Source: CAZBJJ01 sp964492245 (GTDB taxonomy: Bacteria; Spirochaetota; Spirochaetia; Treponematales; Breznakiellaceae). From it: a stretch of DNA of 11,822 nt. Location: contig CAZBJJ010000055.1 in the NCBI GenBank assembly GCA_964492245.1, positions 1 to 11,822 on the forward strand, in the 5' to 3' direction. This document shows, piece by piece, positions 1 to 7,400 of the stretch (positions within the stretch are counted from its first letter, which is position 1; each line of letters opens with the position of its first letter). The translations under genes were made by a program, and so were the position numbers. The notes under the pieces are model-generated. The model made no database searches. It saw only the letters and a list, made by a program, of their open reading frames with translations, and had not been told where the DNA came from.

Positions 1-116
1 TATGAGTAGAAAGGGCGAAAAAGTTTGATTATTTATTCAGGTGCAGGCTTTGGGGTACTAGATATTCTTTACTTATTAGCAAGACCGACTTAGCAGAATA
101 TGACGCTACCAATAAA

Positions 117-386
117 TTGGTTTTGAGTTTAAAGAATGTTTCAGAGGGGTCTCGTGGTACTTGGGGACTTGGCTTTCTTGAAACCGGGTCCGATACAAAC
201 GCTTTGTATGATACAAAAAAAGATACCGATCCCAAACTAGAAATTAAAGTGACTACACTCGATGTTGATGGTGTAGCCGATATGGTATTTACAGTTGAAG
301 AGGTTCTTGCGGCTATGACACAGGAATATCTTACCTTTAATGTCTATAACCAAGTTATTGTTACTAAGGTAGCAATTATTGAATAA
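117..386 (+). CDS. 3' end of an unrecognised, possibly broken gene
   Basis: I do not recognise this protein. The frame ending at the TAA at 384-386 is open back to position 6, where a TGA at 3-5 closes it. It contains no ATG or GTG; the first possible start is the TTG at 117, which has no ribosome binding site. The start is therefore doubtful, and the piece may be the tail of a larger gene interrupted by a frameshift or stop. The 89 residues from TTG are rich in alternating hydrophobic/polar stretches typical of beta strands, with a Gly/Asp/Thr-rich middle (GFLETGSDTNAL) and a final strand-like VIVTKVAIIE. This would fit the last part of a beta-sandwich domain, such as a carbohydrate-binding type, but no motif proves it. 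The first 60 bases are clearly AT-richer (23 of 60 G+C) than the genes downstream. A strong terminator 18 bases after the stop supports a real transcription unit ending here. Confidence 0.4.
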   Translation: MVLSLKNVSEGSRGTWGLGFLETGSDTNALYDTKKDTDPKLEIKVTTLDVDGVADMVFTVEEVLAAMTQEYLTFNVYNQVIVTKVAIIE

Positions 387-435
387 TACTTTTTAAGTAT
401 TAGAAAAACCGGTGGCTTGCCACCGGTTTTTTTTT
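384..435 (+). terminator. Intrinsic terminator after the first reading frame
   Basis: A 13-base arm (404-416) is perfectly complementary to 419-431, with the GC-rich core CCGGTGGC/GCCACCGG, and is followed by an unbroken run of nine T (427-435). This is a textbook rho-independent terminator. Directly upstream, 384-391 and 395-402 form a second, AT-only hairpin that overlaps the stop codon. The A-run on the left arm means the stem could also act on the opposite strand. It separates the upstream remnant from the peptidase gene. Confidence 0.9.
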
Positions 436-480
436 GGCCAGGTCTTAGGCGGAAAGCCCCACCACATCCTAAAAAGCGTG

Positions 481-486
481 TATAAT
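481..486 (+). promoter_or_regulatory. Perfect -10 hexamer close to the peptidase start
   Basis: TATAAT lies 6 bases before the ATG at 493. No convincing -35 box is present at the usual distance upstream. If this hexamer is used, transcription would begin at or next to the start codon, giving a leaderless or nearly leaderless message. It could also be a chance match in AT-rich spacer sequence. Confidence 0.4.
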
Positions 487-492
487 AGAAGA

Positions 493-1665
493 ATGTTTAG
501 TGCAGAGGTTTTTAAAGGACGGGCAGAAAGGCTGGCGCAGAGCCTGCGGGAAGAGCGGGAAGATTTTAGCTATGCCCTTATAGTGGACAGGGTAAATATG
601 TACTGGCTAAGTGGGACCATGCAGAATGCTGTGCTGCTGCTTTTGGCAGAGGGACAGGTTCTGTTGCTGGTGCGGCGCAGCCAGCAAAGAGCTCGCGATG
701 AATCGCCCCTAGAACACATCTACCCCATACAGAGCTACCGCGACATATTAGAGTACCTGCCAAAAAAACCGGGCAGCGTTTTTATAGAAAAGGAAGTGAT
801 GCCCCTAGCCATGTACGAGCGCATAGGCAAGTACGTGGAGATAAAAAATGCTTTGAGCCTCGATAGGCATATAGCAGAACTGCGGGCAGTAAAGGATGGG
901 CAAGAAATANNNNNNNNNNGCAAGCGCCACCGAGAGCTATTGGTGGAAAAGGTACCGCATTTATTAAAAGAGGGCATGAGCGAATGCGAATTGGCCGGGG
1001 AAATATATCGGGAAGCCCTCGAATTGGGACACCATGGCATAATGCGCATGAACATGTTTCAAAGCGATATAGCCGTGGGCCAGATAGCCTTTGGCAGTAA
1101 TAGCCTATACCCCACCAATTTTGATGGCCCCGGCGGCATGCGCGGCCTGCACCCCGCCACCCCCGTATTGGGCAGCCGGGAAAGGAAGTTGAAGAAGGGC
1201 GATTTAGTCTTTGTGGATATGGGCTTTTGCTATAAGGGCTATTTGAGCGATAAAACCCAGATATACTCCTATGGGGGAAGGCCGGAACCAGTGGCAGAGC
1301 AAAAACATGAAGCCTGCAGAAGGGTATTGGCAGCAGCGGTGGCCATGTTGCGCCCCGGCAATAGCTGCCAGCAAGTGTGGCAGGCAAGCGAGGCGGCAAG
1401 GGATCCGCTTTTGCAGGAAAATTATATGGGCTATGGACAGGCGGCAGTGCGCTTTTTGGGCCATGGCCTAGGCATGCAAATTGATGAAGCGCCAGTAATT
1501 ATGGACGGAAATAAGGCTTTGCTTAAGGAAGGAATGCTTATTGCCTTGGAACCCAAATGTGGCGTACAGGGGCAGGGCCTTGTGGGCGTAGAAGAGAGCT
1601 ATCTTGTACAAAAAAATGGGGCAGACTGTATAACTGGTGGCGACCTGCCGATAATAAGAGTCTAA
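493..1665 (+). CDS. M24-family metallopeptidase (Xaa-Pro aminopeptidase/dipeptidase-like)
   Basis: This is a probable cytoplasmic dimetal peptidase of the pita-bread (M24) fold, which in this family usually removes N-terminal residues next to proline. The five metal ligands are all visible: D242 (VFVDMG), D253 exactly 11 residues later (SDKTQ), H324 (FLGHGLG), E353 (ALEPKCG) and E367 (GVEES). Residues 1 to about 140 form the N-terminal creatinase-like domain and the catalytic domain follows; the total of about 390 residues is normal for the family. The ATG at 493 is preferred. The open frame extends back to a GTG at 412, but that codon lies inside the terminator stem, and the N-terminus MFSAEVFKGRAERLAQ looks like a proper family start. 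A short purine run (AGAAG) just before the ATG is a weak ribosome binding site. Ten Ns at 910-919 interrupt the gene between the two domains. The frame is continuous if the gap is read literally, but three residues seem to be missing there. No signal peptide is seen, and the exact substrate cannot be told. Confidence 0.9.
   Translation: MFSAEVFKGRAERLAQSLREEREDFSYALIVDRVNMYWLSGTMQNAVLLLLAEGQVLLLVRRSQQRARDESPLEHIYPIQSYRDILEYLPKKPGSVFIEKEVMPLAMYERIGKYVEIKNALSLDRHIAELRAVKDGQEIXXXXKRHRELLVEKVPHLLKEGMSECELAGEIYREALELGHHGIMRMNMFQSDIAVGQIAFGSNSLYPTNFDGPGGMRGLHPATPVLGSRERKLKKGDLVFVDMGFCYKGYLSDKTQIYSYGGRPEPVAEQKHEACRRVLAAAVAMLRPGNSCQQVWQASEAARDPLLQENYMGYGQAAVRFLGHGLGMQIDEAPVIMDGNKALLKEGMLIALEPKCGVQGQGLVGVEESYLVQKNGADCITGGDLPIIRV
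910..919. other. Assembly gap (10 Ns) inside the peptidase gene
   Basis: Ten unknown bases sit between codons for ..GQEI and KRHREL... Residue numbers after this point in the peptidase are nominal. Ten is a common placeholder length, so the true missing length may differ. The frame is the same on both sides. Confidence 0.97.
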
Positions 1666-1700
1666 AACTCGCCTAAAAACGGGTGGAAAGAAGCATTCTC

Positions 1701-1728
1701 TTGAATAATACCAGTTTTGGAGTAAAAT
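1701..1728 (+). promoter_or_regulatory. Candidate sigma-70-type promoter for the barrel/HD-GYP pair
   Basis: TTGAAT (1701-1706) and TAAAAT (1723-1728) are separated by 16 bases; the first matches four and the second five of the six consensus positions. The predicted transcription start is about 1735, against the ATG at 1736, so the message would be nearly leaderless. A GGAG at 1719-1722 is 13 bases from the ATG, rather far for a Shine-Dalgarno sequence, and would lie upstream of the transcript. Confidence 0.45.
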
Positions 1729-1735
1729 CTATACT

Positions 1736-2824
1736 ATGAAACCAGCCAGCCTTTTTTTTGTGTGCCTGTTTTTAATAGATCTCTCGCTATTTGCCCAGAC
1801 TAGGATGTCGGTGGATATTACACGGCGGGTGGATAGCGCTATCAATATTAAGGATGAGGGCAGTGTAAAAAGGCTTTTAAATGAAAGTTTGCAACAGAAT
1901 TGGTATTCTGAATTGGAGGCCTATGTATTAAAGAAGGCAAGACAGCTCGTGGTATTGGACGATTTAGATTTTGCTAAGACCATTTGCTTGACGATTATTG
2001 ATATCAATTTGGACAGCCTAGAAGCGGTGAATTTATACCAGTCGGTCCAGGCGGCCATTGTAAAGCGCGATGGTGAAAGGCGGAAAAAAGCCGAGGCCGA
2101 AAGCCTAGCCACCTTTAAGGAAAAAGCCGGCGAGGCGCCGGTTAAAAAAGACCCCCCCAAGACCTTTAAATCGGTTTCTACCCCCAAAACGGGAAAAACG
2201 GTATATCTGGACCAGGATTTTAACAACCATTATTCGTCGAAGACCTGGGACCTTATGTTTGGCCTGGCAAATGGGCGCTTTATATTAAAGGAAGAGGCTA
2301 TGTCCCTGGATTATGGCGTTTCTGTGGAGGCCTCTTTTTTTAACCAGGGCGAAAACATTGCTATTGGAGCCGATATACGCGGCGATGCGGGCCTATTGAC
2401 CTTTATGGGAGAGCAGGCGGTGGATTGGAGCTCTGCGGCTGTGGTAAGCATGACCCTTTTGCGAATGAACCGCTATTTTACCCTGCGCCTTGGGGGCTAT
2501 GTATTTGGCTATAATTTTGCCCCAGACAACGAAGGGGCTGAACTCTGGTATACCCCCAGCCTTGGCCTGGGCTTTAGGGAGGTCCGCTTTGGCAAAAGTG
2601 GGCGCTTCGAAATAGGCCTGGACTGGCTGGCCCTGCATCTTTGGGAAAAGGCGCATATAGCCGATGTCAATGCCTATATGGCAACTACCTTTACCTATGC
2701 AAAATTGCAGGACTTCGATATGTATTTTCGTATAGGCATTCACGATACGTTTGCAATAAAAACTACTGGCATTGTAAATGATGCACGAATATTAATTGCA
2801 CTGGGAGTGGGAAACCATGATTAG
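1736..2824 (+). CDS. Exported protein: helical periplasmic half plus probable outer-membrane beta-barrel
   Basis: I do not recognise a named family. The protein has 362 residues. Residues 1 to about 21 are a Sec signal peptide (MKPASLFFVCLFLIDLSLFA, cleavage near A-Q). Residues about 25-145 are predicted helical and charged, with a repeated two-helix feel (LLNESLQQNWYSELEAYV, then AKTICLTIIDINLDSLEAV) that resembles TPR-like repeats, ending in a Lys/Glu-rich stretch and a Pro/Lys linker (near 139-155). From about 165 to the end, amphipathic strands alternate with turns and are rich in Tyr, Phe and Gly (YFTLRLGGYVFGYNF, SGRFEIGLDWLAL, FDMYFRIGI), as expected for an outer-membrane barrel of roughly eight strands. 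The C-terminus (ALGVGNHD) lacks the usual terminal aromatic residue, so barrel assembly by the standard signal is less certain. The stop overlaps the next gene by 8 bases, so the two products are probably made together. A run of eight T (1752-1759) falls inside the signal-peptide codons. Confidence 0.75.
   Translation: MKPASLFFVCLFLIDLSLFAQTRMSVDITRRVDSAINIKDEGSVKRLLNESLQQNWYSELEAYVLKKARQLVVLDDLDFAKTICLTIIDINLDSLEAVNLYQSVQAAIVKRDGERRKKAEAESLATFKEKAGEAPVKKDPPKTFKSVSTPKTGKTVYLDQDFNNHYSSKTWDLMFGLANGRFILKEEAMSLDYGVSVEASFFNQGENIAIGADIRGDAGLLTFMGEQAVDWSSAAVVSMTLLRMNRYFTLRLGGYVFGYNFAPDNEGAELWYTPSLGLGFREVRFGKSGRFEIGLDWLALHLWEKAHIADVNAYMATTFTYAKLQDFDMYFRIGIHDTFAIKTTGIVNDARILIALGVGNHD
2803..2807 (+). 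promoter_or_regulatory. Ribosome binding site that fixes the HD-GYP gene start
   Basis: GGGAG ends nine bases before the ATG at 2817 and lies within the last codons of the upstream gene. It supports ATG 2817 over the in-frame TTG at 2796, because the protein from 2817 begins with a clean signal peptide. Translation from here is probably coupled to termination of the upstream gene. Confidence 0.7.
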
Positions 2825-4304
2825 AAAGTATTTGCTTTTAACTGTTATAAGTGTTTTTTTAGGTGGAGCGCTTTTTGCCGACGACGATTTAGTACTGCGC
2901 TATTTAACGGCCGCCAATAATTCCTATTCGGAGGGGCGGCTGGATAAGGCCTTTTCGTATATCAATATTGTTCTGTCCTCCTTTAGCGATAAGGATGTGC
3001 CGCAAAATGTATTGGCAATTTCGGAGACTATTTATTTTTCCTATTTGGAGAGCTTTAAACAGACAAGGGACTGGCCCGCCTTTGCCAAATTAAAGGAAAA
3101 GCTCGTAGAGTTTCCCTATGTCGCTAGCGAGCGAATTACGCGGTCGGTGCGTGTGTTAAACACCTTCGAGACCCAAGATATGGAATGGGGTATAGGGGGC
3201 GGGGCCCCGGCGCTTGCGGGCGAGGATTCGGCGGAAGAGGGCCCCGAGGGAAGTAGTGGCTATGCTACGCGCCTAGAGGCAATGCGCTCCTCCTTGCGCG
3301 AGGAAAATATTTTAGAGCTGCAACTGGCCCTAGAGGGGGTGCGCGCCGAGGCAGAGGAGCGAAGCCAAAGGCTTAACGATAGCCACCAGCAGGCCCTTTT
3401 AGATAGCCAACAAAGGGCCTGGGAGCGGACCTTGGCCGAGAGCAAAGAGGGCAGTGGGGCCATGAGCCAGCTGGTCTTTTTTTCGATTATTGCCCTGGCC
3501 GGCATTAGCTTGTTAATTTTCTTTGTGGTTGTTTTGAGCATGTTGGTAGCGAATAAAAGGGCCAAGGAGCAGAATTATAAATTTACCGAGGCCCTGCACA
3601 CTGTTTCGCGCCTGGCCAGAACGGCCTCGCCACAAGTTTATATTCAGGGCCTGCCCCCCAGTGCCGGTATGGGAACTGCGGGAAATTTACTTATTTCCCG
3701 CAATCGCACAGCAGATCTGCCGCCAGAGCCGTTGACCGAAGAGGATAAAAAAGAGTTCGCCAATTTGGGCCAGGAGTGTCGGGATATTGGGGCAGAAATT
3801 GATGCCGCCACCTTTCGCAAAAACAATTCGAAAAACGTGGCAGAATTGGTTTTTAAAATTGCCCAGGAGATGGGACTTTCCCAGTACGAGGCAATGCTCT
3901 ATTTCTGTGTCTCCCTTGTCTACGATATTGGCTTTTTGGATGTAAAGAGCGAGTTTTTGGAAGCGGGATCTTTGAGCGATTATCAGAAGGAGCAAATTCG
4001 CGACCATGTGCGCAAGGGGACCTTCCAGCTGGGCTTTGTGCCGGAAAAATATCGTCCTGTTTTTGAAGACGGCGTGCTTATGCATCACGAAAACATGGAT
4101 GGTTCGGGCTATCCGGATGGGCTTTCCGGTGAGGATATTCCCTTTATTGCTCGCCTTATTCGGGTGGCCGAGTCCTTTGTGGCCCTTATTTCTAAGCGCA
4201 ATTATCGGGATATTTTCGATAAAGAGTCGGCCGTGCGCGAGTTGCAGGCCTGTCCGGGCCAGTACGATCAGGAAATTGTAGCTGTTTTAGAGGCCTTAAT
4301 TTAG
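2817..4304 (+). CDS. Inner-membrane protein with periplasmic helical region and degenerate cytoplasmic HD-GYP domain
   Basis: The protein has 495 residues. Residues 1-22 (MIRKYLLLTVISVFLGGALFA) are a signal peptide or first membrane segment. About 23-120 are helical and TPR-like (AANNSYSEGRLDKAFSYIN), followed by a Gly/Glu/Ser-rich linker (about 125-148) and a charged coiled coil (about 150-213). One strong membrane span lies at about 218-243. The C-terminal part, about 330-495, is HD-GYP-like. Intact HD-GYP domains hydrolyse cyclic di-GMP. Here H397, H423-H424-E425, D428 and G431-Y432-P433 are kept, as is D370 of the HD pair. However, the first histidine of the domain is N337 (NNSKNVAEL), the histidine of the HD pair is Y369 (YDIG), and the late VAD aspartate is E452. 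Loss of these ligands suggests that it binds nucleotide or a partner rather than cutting it. The overlap with the barrel gene points to a shared trans-envelope role. Confidence 0.82.
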   Translation: MIRKYLLLTVISVFLGGALFADDDLVLRYLTAANNSYSEGRLDKAFSYINIVLSSFSDKDVPQNVLAISETIYFSYLESFKQTRDWPAFAKLKEKLVEFPYVASERITRSVRVLNTFETQDMEWGIGGGAPALAGEDSAEEGPEGSSGYATRLEAMRSSLREENILELQLALEGVRAEAEERSQRLNDSHQQALLDSQQRAWERTLAESKEGSGAMSQLVFFSIIALAGISLLIFFVVVLSMLVANKRAKEQNYKFTEALHTVSRLARTASPQVYIQGLPPSAGMGTAGNLLISRNRTADLPPEPLTEEDKKEFANLGQECRDIGAEIDAATFRKNNSKNVAELVFKIAQEMGLSQYEAMLYFCVSLVYDIGFLDVKSEFLEAGSLSDYQKEQIRDHVRKGTFQLGFVPEKYRPVFEDGVLMHHENMDGSGYPDGLSGEDIPFIARLIRVAESFVALISKRNYRDIFDKESAVRELQACPGQYDQEIVAVLEALI

Positions 4305-4314
4305 ATTTTTTGGC

Positions 4315-4336
4315 TCGACATAATGGTCGAATTTTT
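4315..4336 (+). terminator. Weak hairpin with T-run after the HD-GYP gene
   Basis: TCGAC (4315-4319) pairs with GTCGA (4326-4330) around a 6-base loop and is followed by ATTTTT. The stem is only five base pairs, so termination would be partial at best, and some read-through into the Ig-repeat gene is possible. Confidence 0.35.
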
Positions 4337-4397
4337 CGCCGATACGGTATATGTATAAAGAATACGCAAAAATCTGTCGATAATTCCTATATGGTTG

Positions 4398-4414
4398 TAT
4401 AATTATATTGGGGG
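4398..4414 (+). promoter_or_regulatory. -10 element and ribosome binding site of the Ig-repeat gene
   Basis: TATAAT (4398-4403) is followed by GGGGG (4410-4414), six bases before the GTG at 4420. No good -35 box is visible. The G-run is the best Shine-Dalgarno candidate and favours GTG 4420 over the in-frame TTG at 4408, which would itself overlap the G-run. Transcription from this -10 would leave a leader of only about 10 bases. Confidence 0.5.
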
Positions 4415-4419
4415 TCTAT

Positions 4420-7400
4420 GTGAAGTATCGCCTATTTGCATTTTTCTTGCTTTTTTCCTCTACATCTCTTCTATACTCGATGGGGGGTAAGGAGACAAAG
4501 GAAGCCTCTGTAGAAAATCTGAATAGCTGGTTAGAAATAATTGATATTAGCGAAAATAAGCCTGGAAAATATAATGTACTGGTTACCGCTAGGGATTTAG
4601 CGGGGAACACTGGGTTTGCTGGGCCCTTTAATCTTTTTATCGATCCAAATTCCGATTTGCCGGTTACTCGTATTACCAACCCCCTAACGGATATGCGGGT
4701 GCCGGGGAATTTAAATATTGTGGGGACCTGTGTCGACGACGATGCGGTGGACTATGTAGAGTTATATTTGGACAGTGCCGAGGAGCCGATTTTGGCCGAG
4801 GGCAAGACCTTTTGGTCCTATTATTTAGATACGGTGGATATGGAAGAGGGCCTGCATAGCATTACTGCCGTTGGGGTGGATATCTATGGGGTGCGGGGCA
4901 AACCGGTTAAGGTAAGCTGGCATTTGGATAGGAACAAGCCGGAAACCGAGGTTCTGGATCCGGCAAGTATGGGCAGCCTGGTCTCGGGAACCTTTAAGAT
5001 GCAGGGGCGCTTGGGCGATGGGAACGGCATTAAGCGTTTGGAATATTCCCTGGATAAGGGGGATAGTTTTACTAAGGTACCTATTAAATATATAAAAAAT
5101 GAGGGCTATTGGGAGTTTTCTATCAGTGTAAACACAAAAAAAATGGAAGATGGGCCGGCTGTCTGCTGGTTCCGCGCCGAAGACCGCATGGGATCGGTGG
5201 GAATTTATACCTTTCTTTTTTTGGTCGACAATACTGGTCCCCGTTTGGCAATAATTGACCCCGAACCCGATGTGGCGGTAAATGGTATTTTTTCGGTAAG
5301 TGGGTGGGCCCTGGACGATGTGGGCCTAGAGAGCCTTTCGTGGAGCATGGGCAAGGATTCTGGGGACTTCGATCTGGTAAAGGGCAACCCCTATTGGGTT
5401 AAAGAGTTTGATATTCAGGGTATAAAGCAAAAACAGGTGGAGGTGGAGATAACCGCCCGCGATATTGCCGGCAATACAGCTAAATTGCGCCGAAAAATTT
5501 TAGTTGATACATCTGCCGATATTCCCCAGCTCGAGATATCCTCGCCTTCCCCCCAAGATATGTTAGATGGACCCATTGCCTTTAAGGGCATGGCCTGGGA
5601 CGACGATGGCATTGGAGAAGTTTGGTATAGCATTGACAAGGGCGAGCCGGTGGAAATTTCGACGGTGGGGGCCTTTAGCGAGGTCTTGCCGGCCCTGGAA
5701 TATGGGAACCACAGTATTACCGCTTGGCCCGTGGACATATATGGGCTACAGGGGCCCAGCAAAACAGTGAGCTTTACCGCCATGGGCCAGGCGCCGGCGG
5801 CAGCCATTTTGGATATTCCCGATATGGCGCGCAGCCTACATCCGGAGTCCCGCATAGAGATACCGATACATTTAAACAGCCCAGCTGGTATGGTTTCGGC
5901 CTTTTATCAGTTTACTGGGCAGGAAGAAATGCCCTTAAAAATTAAGGCCAATAGCCAGGAGGCTGCACTGAGTATTGCCCTGCCCACCGACCTGCCTTGG
6001 GGGGCGGTGCGCCTTAAAATTTGGGTGGAGGATAGGTTTGGCCGGCGGGCAGAGGCTGCGCGTTCATTTTATGTGCGCGATTTAAGTGTTCCCCACGAGC
6101 TGGCTGCGGGCCTTTTAGAGCCGGTGGCCGATGCCTCGACCCTTACCGACGAAATTGAAATGTTTATTCCGGCCAGTGGCAAGAGCGAGGAGCGCTACGA
6201 AAAAGCCCGCCTTTCTCTACAGCAGGTCCTGCCCGAAGAGCGGGCCTTCGAGCAGAACATGTCTATACTTTTGCCCGGTCCCTTTGCCCCGAAGGCGGCT
6301 AAGGGGGAGGCAGTGAGTGTTCAGCTGGATTTACAGGCGGCCTTTGCGCCTGTGGCGGTGTTCTGGAGCTTAGAGGATAAGCTTGCCACCGGGGATGCCA
6401 CCAGCTCCGCTGGTGCCACCAGCTCCGCTGGTGCCACCAGCTCCGCTGGTGCCACCAGCTCTGCTGGTGCTACCAGCCCCGCTGGTGCCGAGAACAAGAC
6501 GACGGCAAAAAAAATTGATGCAACTAACTATAGCATCGACATTCCTTTAAAGGAGGGCCTTTCTTCTGGTTGGAAGGAATTGGCGGTAAGGGCCGTCTTT
6601 AAGGATGGCAGCGAACTGCGCGTAGTGGGAAGCCTCTGTGTTCTGCGCCCCGAGCCAGAAATGGGTGTTGACCGGCGCGAACAGCTGCTCTGGGATGCCG
6701 GTGCCCTATATGGGCGCAGCGATATACTTCTTTTAAATGGAGAAATCGCCTCTGCCCTGTATATTGCCCGACCAGACCGCAAGGCGGTGCGCGCCCGTTT
6801 AAGTGGCGAGCCAAAGGGCCTTGAGCTAGACCTAAATGACAATGTTATAAGCATTTGGGCCACAGATAATCGGCGCTTTGACGATTTAGTTTTAGAGATT
6901 CAGGACGACGAGGGCGAAATTTTTTTAAGCGATAGCTTTGCCATTATCGCCGACTCCAAGGTCCCCGAGCTCTTTGCTGCCTCGCCCAATAATCGGGGCT
7001 TTATTAGAGACGAGCTGCCCCTACAGCTTTCGGCAGAGGACGACAGTGGCTTTGTGGCGGTGGAATATTCCTTCGATGCTGGAGAGAGCTGGGAAGTTTT
7101 CGATGCGCCACGTTTCGATGGCGCACTGGATACAAATTATTTAGCAGATGGCCCGGTAGAGCTCTTACTGCGGGCCACCGATGCTGTTGGGCGCCAGAGT
7201 AGCGAGGTCTTGGTTTTTACAAAGGATACCCAAGCGCCGGTAGTTCGCCTTTCCTTTCCCGAGGCCGGGGATGTAATAAACGGCGAGACCGCTATTGGCT
7301 TTGTGCTAGAGAATCCTAGCGAATTGGCCCGTGCCGAATATCAATTTGTACAGGGGGATGGAGAAGAACTATGGCAGGAATTCGAGCTCTCCAGCATGCC

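Noticed and set aside
412..492. Upstream extension of the M24 peptidase to a GTG at 412
   Set aside because: The extension begins inside the terminator stem and reads through the T-run; its residues do not look like a family N-terminus. ATG 493 is preferred.
782..1399. Long reverse-strand open frame of about 205 codons opposite the M24 gene
   Set aside because: It spans the N gap, is rich in Arg/Pro/Cys without domain motifs, and mirrors a gene with clear catalytic residues; a coding shadow.
1666..1735. Terminator after the M24 gene
   Set aside because: I could not find a stable stem followed by a T-run in this spacer; only a promoter-like pair is visible.
3687..4088. Reverse-strand open frame opposite the HD-GYP domain
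   Set aside because: No ribosome binding site or recognisable motif; it lies fully within a well-supported gene.
5415..5855. Reverse-strand open frame opposite the Ig-repeat gene
   Set aside because: Composition is Ser/Pro/Ile-rich as expected from the antisense of Asp/Gly/Tyr-rich repeats; no start signal.
6397..6486. CRISPR-like array
   Set aside because: The units are contiguous with no spacers and are in frame with a protein, so this is a coding minisatellite.
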